From Arthrobacter gandavensis (GTDB taxonomy: Bacteria > Actinomycetota > Actinomycetes > Actinomycetales > Micrococcaceae), in the NCBI RefSeq assembly GCF_015355785.1, contig NZ_JADKYW010000005.1:1181394-1245393 (forward strand): 64,000 nt of DNA, read 5' to 3'. The notes below the pieces were generated by a model. That model saw nothing but the letters and a program-made list of their open reading frames with translations, did not search any database and was not told where the DNA came from. The position numbers and the translations under genes are program-made. This document shows, in pieces, positions 48,165 to 57,008 of the stretch. Each line of letters begins with the position of its first letter. Within the stretch, counting starts at the first letter, position 1.

Positions 48165-49094
48165 CTACGCGCCTTTCCTGGATTTTCGGCCGGAGGACTT
48201 TGCCGCCGGCTTCCTGGCTGGTTCGTCTTTGTCCTTTTCATCGTCTTCATCGTCCTTGCCGCCGCCCGCGGTTTTCCCGCTGCCCTTGGCCTTGCTGGAA
48301 GCGGACTTGCTGCCCCGGTTCTTCTCCACGCTGCGCCGCAGCGCCTCCATCAGGTCCAGGACCTTTCCACCCTCATCCTCGGCCTCTTCGCCGAAGGTCT
48401 CCTGGGTATCCAGGGCTTCACCCTTCTCCAGCTTGGCTTCAATGAGCGTGCGGAGCTGTTCCTGGTACTCGTCAGTGAACTCGGACGGGTTGAAATCCGA
48501 GCTGAAGGAATCAACCAGCGCCGATGACATTTCAAGCTCCTTCGCGGAAATGCGCACCGACTCTTCCAGGGAGGGGAAGGCAGCTTCGCGAACCTCATCC
48601 TCCCAGAGCAGCGTCTGCAGCGTAAGTACGTCGCCGCGCACCCGAAGGGCCCCGAGCCGGCTCTTCTGCCGCAGCGAGAACTGCACGATTGCTGTCCTGT
48701 CCGTGTCCTCCAGGGTGCGCCGCAGCAGCACATAGGACTTGGTGGACTTTGAATCCGGCTCCAGATAGTAGGTGCGGTCAAATAGGATTGGATCCACCTG
48801 GTCGCTGGGGACGAACTCCACAACTTCAATTTCCCGGCTTTTCTCCACCGGCAGGGAAGCCAGGTCCTCGTCCGTGAGTACTACGGTCTGCTCGCCGTCG
48901 TCGTAGGCCTTGGCGATGTTCTTGTACTCAACGACCTCGCCGCAAATTTCACAGCGGCGCTGGTACCGGATCCGGCCGCCGTCCTTTTCATGCACCTGAT
49001 GCAGGCTCACGTCATGGTCCTCGGTGGCGGAGTACACCTTGACCGGCACGTTGACCAGCCCAAACGCGATGGCACCTTTCCAGATGGCTCTCAT
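48165..49094 (-). CDS. ku: Non-homologous end-joining protein Ku
   Basis: Ku binds DNA double-strand ends as a homodimer and recruits LigD. The 309-residue protein starts RAIWKGAIAFGLVNVPVKVYSATE and has the zinc-knuckle-like RCEICGEVVEYK and the bridge region seen in bacterial Ku. The last 55 residues are Lys/Asp/Ser-rich and basic at the end, a tail known to tune DNA threading in mycobacterial Ku. I chose the ATG at 49094. The partner ligD is 12 kb away. Confidence 0.95.
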   Translation of the reverse strand: MRAIWKGAIAFGLVNVPVKVYSATEDHDVSLHQVHEKDGGRIRYQRRCEICGEVVEYKNIAKAYDDGEQTVVLTDEDLASLPVEKSREIEVVEFVPSDQVDPILFDRTYYLEPDSKSTKSYVLLRRTLEDTDRTAIVQFSLRQKSRLGALRVRGDVLTLQTLLWEDEVREAAFPSLEESVRISAKELEMSSALVDSFSSDFNPSEFTDEYQEQLRTLIEAKLEKGEALDTQETFGEEAEDEGGKVLDLMEALRRSVEKNRGSKSASSKAKGSGKTAGGGKDDEDDEKDKDEPARKPAAKSSGRKSRKGA

Positions 49095-49273
49095 GTACCC
49101 AGTGAACACCAAGCAGACTGTGAATCTCCAGAGCCGCATCGGCGCACCTGTTGCCCGGCCGCTGCTGCCGTCTTTTGCCGTCCCCCTTGGACCGGTCCTT
49201 CCGCCGTCCTACCCTTGGGAGCAATTCGCCGGTGCCGGGGCCGGTTTCCAATTCGTTCTATCGGGAGATTGCC

Positions 49274-50665
49274 ATGATTGAGGAAGCTGACCTGGAGTCG
49301 CTGCGGAGGGCCGTGCGCGGCGTCGTGTCGCTGCCGGGGGAGACGGGGTACGCGGAGGACACCGCGGCATTCAACCTGGCCCAGATCCATCAACCCGATG
49401 CAGTCCTGGGCGCTCTGGATGACGGCGATGTGCAGGCCGCGGTGGCCTGGGCTGCCGCGCGCGGTATTCCGCTCGGGGTGCAGGCCACGGGCCACAGTGC
49501 GTCGGCGCCGATGGATGAAGGCCTGCTCATCAACACCTCGCGCCTGCAGGACCTGGACCTGGACCTGGAGGCCGGTGCCTTCACCGTCGGTGCGGGAGTG
49601 CGCTGGGACGCGGTGCTGCAGGAACTGGTGCCGCAGGGGCTGACTGCCGCCCACGGCTCCAGCGCCCGCGTGGGGGTGGTCGGCTACACGGTCGGCGGCG
49701 GCCTGCCGCTGATGGGACGCACCCTTGGATTCGCGTCTGACCATGTCCGCAGCTTCGACGTTGTCACCCCGGATGGAACCCTGCGCATCGCAGACCCGGA
49801 AACGGAACCGGAACTCTTCACCGCCGTGCGCGGTGGAAAAGGGAACTTCGGAATCATTACGAGGATGACCATGGCCGCGGTGCCGCTGAGCGACTTCTAC
49901 GGCGGCCAGCTGGTCTTTCCCGAGGACCAGGCGGGGCAGGTCCTGGATGCATTCCGGCTATGGGCTCCCGGGCTCCCGAATGAGGCGTCCGCATCCCTGG
50001 CTTTCATGCACCTGCCGGATCTGCCCTTCCTGCCGCCGGAACTGCGTGGAACGGCCCCGGTAATCCTGCGCTTCGGCTTGTTCGGTGACGAAGCGGAGGG
50101 AGACAGGCTGCTTGTTCCCTTCCGGCTGCTTCCAGCCGTCAGTGATACGGCCGGGCCCATGGACTACCTCGGTGTAGACGCTGTGCACAGTGATCCCGCG
50201 GACCCGTCTCCAGCCATGGAACGCGGCATGCTGCTCACGGAGCTGGACGACGCCGCAGCCGCAGAGCTGCTGCGCCAGGTTGGGCCCGGTTCCGACACCC
50301 CGCTCGTCATGCTGGAACTGCGTGTGCTTGGCGGCGCCCTGTCCTCGGAGCCGCCCTTCCCGGACACTGTTTCCGGAAGACGCGCAGGATTCCACCTCTT
50401 CGTGCTGGGCGTGCCCGGGCTTCCTGCGCCCGATCAGGTCGAGGCAGCACTAGTGCGGCTTGCCGTGGCGTTCGAACCCTACGCGGCTGGCAGCCTGATC
50501 AACTTCCATGGCCCCGCCGGTGATGAACTGGACCGGGCGCGGGCGTGGGAGCCCGAAGCCTATGAGCTGCTGCGCGGCGCCAAGGCAGAGTGGGATCCGC
50601 AGAACCTGTTCAGGTTCGGGCACGCTGTCCCGCCGCTTGGTTTAATGGACACCGCAAGCGGCTGA
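49274..50665 (+). CDS. FAD-linked oxidase (PCMH-type, BBE-like)
   Basis: The 463-residue flavoprotein has a PCMH FAD-binding domain (about 30-210: VQATGHSASAP and GYTVGGGLPLMGRTLGFASDHV) and a C-terminal BBE motif (NFHGPAGD then WDPQNLFRFGHAV). Such enzymes oxidise alcohols, sugars or alkaloids. A covalent histidine is not clearly placed: the segment has GHSAS. I chose the ATG at 49274 after GGGAG. soxR follows 38 bases later. Confidence 0.9.
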   Translation: MIEEADLESLRRAVRGVVSLPGETGYAEDTAAFNLAQIHQPDAVLGALDDGDVQAAVAWAAARGIPLGVQATGHSASAPMDEGLLINTSRLQDLDLDLEAGAFTVGAGVRWDAVLQELVPQGLTAAHGSSARVGVVGYTVGGGLPLMGRTLGFASDHVRSFDVVTPDGTLRIADPETEPELFTAVRGGKGNFGIITRMTMAAVPLSDFYGGQLVFPEDQAGQVLDAFRLWAPGLPNEASASLAFMHLPDLPFLPPELRGTAPVILRFGLFGDEAEGDRLLVPFRLLPAVSDTAGPMDYLGVDAVHSDPADPSPAMERGMLLTELDDAAAAELLRQVGPGSDTPLVMLELRVLGGALSSEPPFPDTVSGRRAGFHLFVLGVPGLPAPDQVEAALVRLAVAFEPYAAGSLINFHGPAGDELDRARAWEPEAYELLRGAKAEWDPQNLFRFGHAVPPLGLMDTASG

Positions 50666-50703
50666 ATCCCGGCCGGCCCGAGGGAAGAGGCGGCAGTATC
50701 CAC

Positions 50704-51162
50704 ATGAACGGTCCATCGCGGGCCCTGGAAGAGCTCACCGTAGGGCAGGTTGCCCAGCGCAGCGGTGTGGCGGTATCCGCCCTGCATTTCTATGAACGGC
50801 AGGGTCTGATCCGCAGCCGGCGTACCGGCGGCAACCAGCGGCGTTTTGACCGCTCTGTCCTGCGCCGCGTCGCTGTGATCCGTGCCGCCCAGCGAGCCGG
50901 TATTCCGCTCTCCCACATAGCCGCCGTCTTCGCTGAGCTGCCAGAGGACGGGATCCCCGGGCAGGAGGACTGGCGCAGGCTCAGCGCCGCATGGCGGGCC
51001 GAACTGGACAACCGGATTGGCCAGCTGGAAGCCCTCCGGGACCGCCTGGGCGGATGTATCGGCTGCGGCTGCCTCTCTTTGGCGGAATGCAGTTTCATCA
51101 ATCCGGATGATGCTTCGGGGCGGAATTTCCCGGGCGCCCGATTGCTGGAGCCCGATACCTGA
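50704..51162 (+). CDS. soxR: Redox-sensitive transcriptional activator SoxR
   Basis: SoxR is a MerR-family regulator with a [2Fe-2S] cluster that senses redox-cycling compounds. The 152-residue protein has the winged helix-turn-helix (about 12-85: LTVGQVAQRSGVAVSALHFYERQGLI) and the cluster motif CIGCGCLSLAEC with four cysteines. I chose the ATG at 50704. A 20-bp palindrome like a SoxR box lies just past its stop. Confidence 0.95.
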   Translation: MNGPSRALEELTVGQVAQRSGVAVSALHFYERQGLIRSRRTGGNQRRFDRSVLRRVAVIRAAQRAGIPLSHIAAVFAELPEDGIPGQEDWRRLSAAWRAELDNRIGQLEALRDRLGGCIGCGCLSLAECSFINPDDASGRNFPGARLLEPDT

Positions 51163-51166
51163 TTTG

Positions 51167-51186
51167 ACCTGAACTAATGTTGAGGT
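51167..51186 (+). promoter_or_regulatory. Putative SoxR box in the flavin-reductase promoter
   Basis: ACCTGAAC TAAT GTTGAGGT forms two 8-base arms with one mismatch and resembles the known SoxR box with CCTCAA and TTGAGG arms. TTGACC (51164-51169) may be a -35; a T-rich -10 (TTTACC, 51187-51192) 17 bases downstream would put the start of transcription within a few bases of ATG 51201. Confidence 0.6.
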
Positions 51187-51200
51187 TTTACCGTGGAGGT

Positions 51201-51722
51201 ATGACTTCAACGGCAGTGACTTCTCCGGTGGTGGATGAATTCAAGGACGCGTTCCGCGGGCACCCGGCGGGCGTGGCGATCATCACGGCCGCCGGTACCG
51301 AAGGGCCCGTGGGCCTGACGGCGTCCTCCGTGAGTTCGGTCTCCGCCGTGCCGCCGATCCTGGCGTTCTCCCTCGCTTCCACCGAGGGTTCGGCGGGAGT
51401 GATCGCCACAGCAGACACCATCGTGGTCCACCTGCTTGGCGCGGAAAACGCTGAACTTGCCGCCCTCTTCGCCACCCGGGGTACGGAGCGGTTCGGTCCG
51501 GATCTGGAATGGAGCACGCTTCCCGGCGGAGAACCGCTGCTGGGCGGAGTGCCGCGGGCCCTGCTGTGCCGCGTCCTCTCCCGCACCCAGGCCGGCAGTT
51601 CAACCCTGATCGCCGCGGAGGTTTTGGAGATCCGCACCGGCCCCGCGTCGGCGCCGCTGGTCTACCACGACCGCACGTACCACCGTCTGGACGCCCATTC
51701 CGCGCTTGGGCGGCCTCAGTAG
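51201..51722 (+). CDS. Flavin reductase-like FMN-binding protein
   Basis: The 173-residue protein has the flavin reductase domain (PF01613 type): FRGHPAGVAIITAAG, LTASSVSSVSAVPPILAFSLAS and YHDRTYHRL at the end. It supplies reduced flavin or reduces quinones in related systems. Its gene directly follows soxR and may be a SoxR target. GGAGG lies only one base before ATG 51201, an unusual spacing, so near-leaderless initiation is possible. It overlaps lysG tail-to-tail by 7 bases. Confidence 0.85.
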   Translation: MTSTAVTSPVVDEFKDAFRGHPAGVAIITAAGTEGPVGLTASSVSSVSAVPPILAFSLASTEGSAGVIATADTIVVHLLGAENAELAALFATRGTERFGPDLEWSTLPGGEPLLGGVPRALLCRVLSRTQAGSSTLIAAEVLEIRTGPASAPLVYHDRTYHRLDAHSALGRPQ

Positions 51723-52597
51723 AGAAGTCCCTTTCCGGCGGCAGCGGAGAGCGCACCCGCCACCCGCGAGAGCGCCGGTAGTTCCACGCGCCACTGCTGC
51801 CAGTACAACGGGACGTCCAGATGTGCGTCAGGATCCAGAAGCACGGCTGAGCCGTCTGCGAGCAGTTCCTCCGACTGCAGGTCCGGAAGCATTCCCCAGC
51901 CGTATCCAAGGCGCACTGCCTGCAGGAAGTCCCAGGATGCAGGAACGTAGTGGCGGGGCGGCTGGAGCCCCGGGCCAAAAGTTGACTCAAGGAAACGGAA
52001 TTGGAGCGCATCCCTGCGGTTGAAGACCACCATAGGGGCGGATGCAGCCTGGACAGTGTCGAAGCCGCCGGCGAACCACCGGCTGCGGAATCGCGGGCTG
52101 GCGGCTGGCCGGTAGCGCATGGTTCCCAGTCCGGTGACGGAACAGCCCTGCACCGGTTCCGGACTGGACGTTACGGCACCCATGGCGGTTCCGTTCCGCA
52201 GCCCCTCGGCCGAATAATCCTGGTCCTCCAAGGTGAACTCGAAGCTAATTCCCTCTACCTCTGCAAGCGCCGGAAGCACCCAGGTGGAAAGCGAGTCCGC
52301 GTTTATGACCAGCTGCACCGCCGTGCGCCCCGGCTGGGTGTCCAGGCCCAGGCGCTCGACGGCGTCGTGCTCCAGTGCGCTGATCTGCCGTGCCAGCCGC
52401 AGCAGTACCGCACCCGGCTCGGTGGCGGTGATGGGGCGCGTGCGCCTGAGCAGCACGCAGCCGGTCCGCGTCTCCAGCGCTTTGATCCGCTGGCTGACGG
52501 CAGACGTGGTCAGGTGGAGGGCCGCAGCGGCGGCGTCGAAGCTTCCGTGGTCAAGGACAGCGCCCAGGGCGCGCAGTTGGTCGGCGTTGAATTCCAT
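51716..52597 (-). CDS. lysG: LysR-family regulator LysG/ArgP
   Basis: The 293-residue protein has a LysR N-terminal helix-turn-helix (QLRALGAVLDHGSFDAAAAALHLTTSAVSQRIKALE) and an effector domain typical of ArgP/LysG. It is divergent from lysE, the exporter it usually activates in response to lysine or arginine. The 71-base gap contains a TTAGCTA-type palindromic segment and probably the operator. Confidence 0.92.
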   Translation of the reverse strand: MEFNADQLRALGAVLDHGSFDAAAAALHLTTSAVSQRIKALETRTGCVLLRRTRPITATEPGAVLLRLARQISALEHDAVERLGLDTQPGRTAVQLVINADSLSTWVLPALAEVEGISFEFTLEDQDYSAEGLRNGTAMGAVTSSPEPVQGCSVTGLGTMRYRPAASPRFRSRWFAGGFDTVQAASAPMVVFNRRDALQFRFLESTFGPGLQPPRHYVPASWDFLQAVRLGYGWGMLPDLQSEELLADGSAVLLDPDAHLDVPLYWQQWRVELPALSRVAGALSAAAGKGLLY

Positions 52598-52668
52598 GTT
52601 AAGAGATTCTAAAGATGGCCCATAAACATTAGCTAGTCTTCTCCGAATGTTCGCCCTAGCGTGGTCTC

Positions 52669-53289
52669 ATGAACACTTTGAGCATGGCCCCTGCGCTGGC
52701 CGGATTCGGCAGCGGGCTGGCCCTGATCGTCGCCATCGGCGCGCAGAATGCCTTCGTCCTGAGGCAGGGGCTGCGGCGCGAGCACCTGCCGGCGGTGATT
52801 ACCGTGTGCGTGCTCAGCGACGCCGTCCTCATCCTGGCCGGAACCGCAGGCATCGGAAGGCTCACCCAGGCCGCCCCGCTGGTGCTGGACATCATTCGCT
52901 GGGCGGGAGCTGCGTTTCTGCTGGCCTATGCTGTTCTCTCACTGCGGCGCGCCCTCAATCCCTCGGGGCTGGAGGCCGCCGGTCGAGCCGGCGGGCCGCT
53001 TGCCGCCGCCGTGCTGACGTGCCTCAGCCTGACCTGGCTGAACCCGCACGTCTACCTGGACACGGTGGTGCTGCTGGGGTCACTGGCCGCCACCCACGGT
53101 CCGGACGGACGGTGGGTCTTCGCCGCTGGCGCCGTCGCCGCCAGCACCCTGTGGTTCACTGCGCTCGGGCTTGGTGCCCGCCTGCTGGCGCCGCTCTTTG
53201 CGCGGTCGCGGGCCTGGCAGATCCTCGACGCAGCCATCGCAGTCTTTATGGTGCTCCTGGCCCTCAGCCTGGTTGCCGGTTCCATGTGA
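52669..53289 (+). CDS. lysE: LysE/ArgO-family amino-acid exporter
   Basis: The 206-residue membrane protein has about six membrane segments and the LysE start GFGSGLALIVAIGAQNAFVLRQGL, followed by NPHVYLDTVVLLGS, typical of L-lysine/L-arginine exporters. It is paired with the divergent lysG gene. Confidence 0.93.
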   Translation: MNTLSMAPALAGFGSGLALIVAIGAQNAFVLRQGLRREHLPAVITVCVLSDAVLILAGTAGIGRLTQAAPLVLDIIRWAGAAFLLAYAVLSLRRALNPSGLEAAGRAGGPLAAAVLTCLSLTWLNPHVYLDTVVLLGSLAATHGPDGRWVFAAGAVAASTLWFTALGLGARLLAPLFARSRAWQILDAAIAVFMVLLALSLVAGSM

Positions 53290-53332
53290 CCCGCCAGTGC
53301 ACTCGCCTGGTGCAACAGGATCTGCCGGCGCC

Positions 53333-53908
53333 CTAGCCCCGTCCCGGACGGGCGCGGACCTGCGCGTCGACCAGGATCTCCGCGGCCCGGCGCGCCTGCC
53401 GGGCCGGTTCCGCCGAACCGGAGATGGCCGCCGTCGTCTGGGCACCCTCGGCGAGCAGTGCCAGCTGCGGCGCCAGGTCCGGTTGCCCGCCGGCGGCGGC
53501 CACGAGGTCGGCAAGCACCCGTTGGAATGATTCTTTATGGGCCCGGGTCCGCTCGGCGATGTCCGGCGACTGGCTGCCCAGCTCCCCAAAGGCGTTGATG
53601 AAGGCGCAGCCGCGGAATGAATCCTCGGCGAACCAGTCCCAGAGGTAGTCGTAGACGGCCAACAGCCTGGCCCTGGGGTCCGCCGCGGCGTCGATCCGTT
53701 CCTGGAGGCCGGCCGTCCAGATTCGGTGGCGCCGGTCCAGTACGGCGAATACTATTGCCTGCTTGGACGGGAACAGGGAGTAGAGCTTCTTCAGCGGCAG
53801 GTCTACTTCACGCCGCAGTTCGGCCATGCCGACCGCTTGGATGCCGCGCTCGTAGAAGAGCCGGTCGGCCACTTCGATCACGTGTGCACGTTCCTCACCA
53901 AGGTCCAT
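53333..53908 (-). CDS. TetR-family regulator
   Basis: The 191-residue protein has the TetR helix-turn-helix (ADRLFYERGIQAVGMAELRREVDLPLKKLYSLFPSKQAIV) and a helical effector domain. Two copies of a GAGAATGATC-type palindrome upstream in the divergent promoter region are its likely operators. The target is probably the neighbouring alpha/beta hydrolase and itself. Confidence 0.9.
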   Translation of the reverse strand: MDLGEERAHVIEVADRLFYERGIQAVGMAELRREVDLPLKKLYSLFPSKQAIVFAVLDRRHRIWTAGLQERIDAAADPRARLLAVYDYLWDWFAEDSFRGCAFINAFGELGSQSPDIAERTRAHKESFQRVLADLVAAAGGQPDLAPQLALLAEGAQTTAAISGSAEPARQARRAAEILVDAQVRARPGRG

Positions 53909-53928
53909 GGATTAATTCTACTTGCTTT

Positions 53929-54877
<949 letters not shown>

Positions 54878-54889
54878 AAAGAGTCCCGC

Positions 54890-54922
54890 AGCGGACCCGG
54901 GCCCCGGCGGCCCGGGTCCGCT
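54890..54922. terminator. GC-rich hairpin after the hydrolase gene
   Basis: A perfect 14-bp stem with a 5-base loop starts 12 bases after the hydrolase stop codon. No T tract is seen, so termination strength is uncertain. Confidence 0.6.
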
Positions 54923-54985
54923 ACAGTTGCTGCACCACGGGTGCGGCCAACGGGGGCCGCCCAACTTGTCCGGAGGGGAACGGCC

Positions 54986-55423
54986 ATGACCAGCAGGCAA
55001 GACGAGATTGATCCGCGGTACGACCCGGCCTATCAGCGCGGCGGCGGAGAGCTGCGCCTCTCCCGCAGTACCGAGGAGCCCCCGGCAATCGTAGAGATCT
55101 CCGACGCGCTTCCGCCCGCACAGCCCAAGGCCCCGCAGGTCACCAGCCCACAGCTGGAGCGGCATCAGCGGAAGTACCGGATTGCCGCCTGGGTCCTGGC
55201 CGCCGGGCTCGTGGCGATGGGAGTCTTCTGCCTGTTCGCCGACAACATCTTCCCGGCCGAGGTCACATCGGTGCCGCCCAACTGGAGCGGTTACCCTGTG
55301 GAGCCGTGGACGCAGAAGCTGCGCTGGGCGGCGCCCAACCTGATTATGCTGGGCATACTGACCGCCGCCGTGCAGGTGTTCATTGAGCAGCTGCAGGCCT
55401 TCCGGCTGCGTATCGGCCGCTAA
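54986..55423 (+). CDS. Hypothetical two-pass membrane protein
   Basis: The 145-residue protein has a charged, Pro-rich N-terminus (about 1-70) and two hydrophobic segments (about 74-95 and 115-135), with YRIAAWVLAAGLVAMGVFCLF at the first. I do not recognise the family. I chose the ATG at 54986, preceded by GGAGGGG. The next small gene is 34 bases away. Confidence 0.7.
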   Translation: MTSRQDEIDPRYDPAYQRGGGELRLSRSTEEPPAIVEISDALPPAQPKAPQVTSPQLERHQRKYRIAAWVLAAGLVAMGVFCLFADNIFPAEVTSVPPNWSGYPVEPWTQKLRWAAPNLIMLGILTAAVQVFIEQLQAFRLRIGR

Positions 55424-55457
55424 AAATCTCTCCGTCCAGACACCGAAGGAGCTTTTC

Positions 55458-55679
55458 ATGAGCAGGAAAAAGACCCTGAACGACTTGACTGCAGGCCAGA
55501 AGAAGGGCCTCGGTGTCCTCTCCGCCATCCAGTTCCTGCTTGCCGGAGCGGCGCTGGTGGACATCTGGCGCCGTCCTGGCAGTGACATCCGCGGATCGAA
55601 GCTGGCCTGGAGCGCCGCCTGCGCGGTGAACTTCGTCGGCCCGATCAGCTATTTCGTGTTCGGCCGGCGCCGCGGCTAG
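55458..55679 (+). CDS. Small PLDc_N-like membrane protein
   Basis: The 73-residue protein has two hydrophobic segments (LSAIQFLLAGAALVDIW and SAACAVNFVGPISYFVFG), a Trp-Arg-Pro motif and GSKLAW, resembling the PLDc_N family of small membrane proteins with unknown function. GAAGGAG lies before the ATG. It ends tail-to-tail with the L,D-transpeptidase gene. Confidence 0.75.
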   Translation: MSRKKTLNDLTAGQKKGLGVLSAIQFLLAGAALVDIWRRPGSDIRGSKLAWSAACAVNFVGPISYFVFGRRRG

Positions 55680-55694
55680 TCCCGTGGAGCAAAT

Positions 55695-56939
55695 CTAGCC
55701 CTTGGGCTGGGAAGAGTACTCGGCCCAGGGCACGTTCCAGTCCCCGTAGCCGTCCCACATGGCCGCGGGGCCCACACCGGTGTTGAGGACCTGCACCAGG
55801 TCCCCGGGCTCGAATGTGTCGTAAAAGTACTTGGCGCCTTCGCCGGACATGCCGACGCAGCCGTGGGATACGTTGATGACGCCCAGTGCGCCCATGGCTC
55901 CGGGCAGCGCCTCGTGCACAAACACGCCGCTGTTGGTCAGCCGGCTGGCCCATGAGGCGTCAAACGGTTCGTAGTAGTCCGGGTCCCCGGGCTTGAGGCC
56001 AATGCTTTCGGCACGGAAGGGCAGCTTCTCGTGCTGGGACATCACTACCTGGTATCCGCTGGGGGAAGGCCAGGCCGAATCTCCGAGCGTCACGGGGAAG
56101 GTGCGGGTGAGCTGTCCGTCGATGAAGACCTGCATGGTCTTGGTGACGTTGTCCACGACGGCGACGCGCGAATTGTGGACCTGGAAGGTGCGCGTCTCGT
56201 TGAAGTTGCCGATCATCGAGTTGCCGAAGTCAACGCCGAAAAGCTTCATGTCCACGGTGACGGTGCTGTTCGGTTCCCAGAACGTCTCCGGACGGTAGCG
56301 GGCCTTGGTGTCCGAGATCCAGTAGAACGCACCGGTCTGCGCGCTGCTGCTGGTGACCGTAATGGCGGTCTCCACGGCCTCCTTGTTCAGTACCGGCTCG
56401 CTGAAGTTGATCTCGATGGGGTGCCCGACGCCGACCACTGACTTGTCCAGCGGCGCCATGAAGGCGTTGGCCTCGTTGGCAGGCGTCACGGTGTGGAAGG
56501 TCTGGGATTCCCGCGTGGTCTCGCCGTTGGCGTCCGCGAGGGTGAAAGCGAAGGTGTACTCGGTGTTGAACTGCAGCGGTTCGGTGGCCGACCACTCGGT
56601 TTGGCCGGCAGCGAAGTCCCCGGCAACATCTTCGCCGCCGTCCTTGGGAGCCAGGCTCACGGATTCAATCGTGCCGTGCTGGACTTTAAGGACCGGCACG
56701 GAGACGGGGTTCACTTCCGCCGAGCTGTCTGCCGGTTCGGCAGTGAAGGCCACGGGGACAGCCGGCTCTGCCGGTTTCGACGGGGAAGGGGAGGCTGAAG
56801 GCTGTGACTGCTGTCCGGAAGGTGTTCGGGCATCGAACACGCCCGTGGCGGCTGCGACGCCCGCAGCGCCGCCGATCACCAGTATCCCTGCCACCGCGGC
56901 GAGGGCAATCCACCGCTTGCGGCTGCTCTTTTCCTGCAC
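55695..56939 (-). CDS. L,D-transpeptidase with Ig-like domains
   Basis: The 414-residue secreted protein makes 3-3 peptidoglycan cross-links or anchors proteins. An N-terminal membrane anchor (about 10-32) and a Ser/Pro linker are followed by two Ig-like domains (about 65-265) and a YkuD catalytic domain (about 265-400) with the VFVHEALP histidine and the SHGCVGMS cysteine. It starts with GTG. Confidence 0.93.
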   Translation of the reverse strand: MQEKSSRKRWIALAAVAGILVIGGAAGVAAATGVFDARTPSGQQSQPSASPSPSKPAEPAVPVAFTAEPADSSAEVNPVSVPVLKVQHGTIESVSLAPKDGGEDVAGDFAAGQTEWSATEPLQFNTEYTFAFTLADANGETTRESQTFHTVTPANEANAFMAPLDKSVVGVGHPIEINFSEPVLNKEAVETAITVTSSSAQTGAFYWISDTKARYRPETFWEPNSTVTVDMKLFGVDFGNSMIGNFNETRTFQVHNSRVAVVDNVTKTMQVFIDGQLTRTFPVTLGDSAWPSPSGYQVVMSQHEKLPFRAESIGLKPGDPDYYEPFDASWASRLTNSGVFVHEALPGAMGALGVINVSHGCVGMSGEGAKYFYDTFEPGDLVQVLNTGVGPAAMWDGYGDWNVPWAEYSSQPKG

Positions 56940-57008
56940 TGTCTCAGTCCCCTACGTCTCTCTTAGCTGAATGTCATCCTACGTCAGGCCGCCCGTCGGG
57001 CTGTTTCG

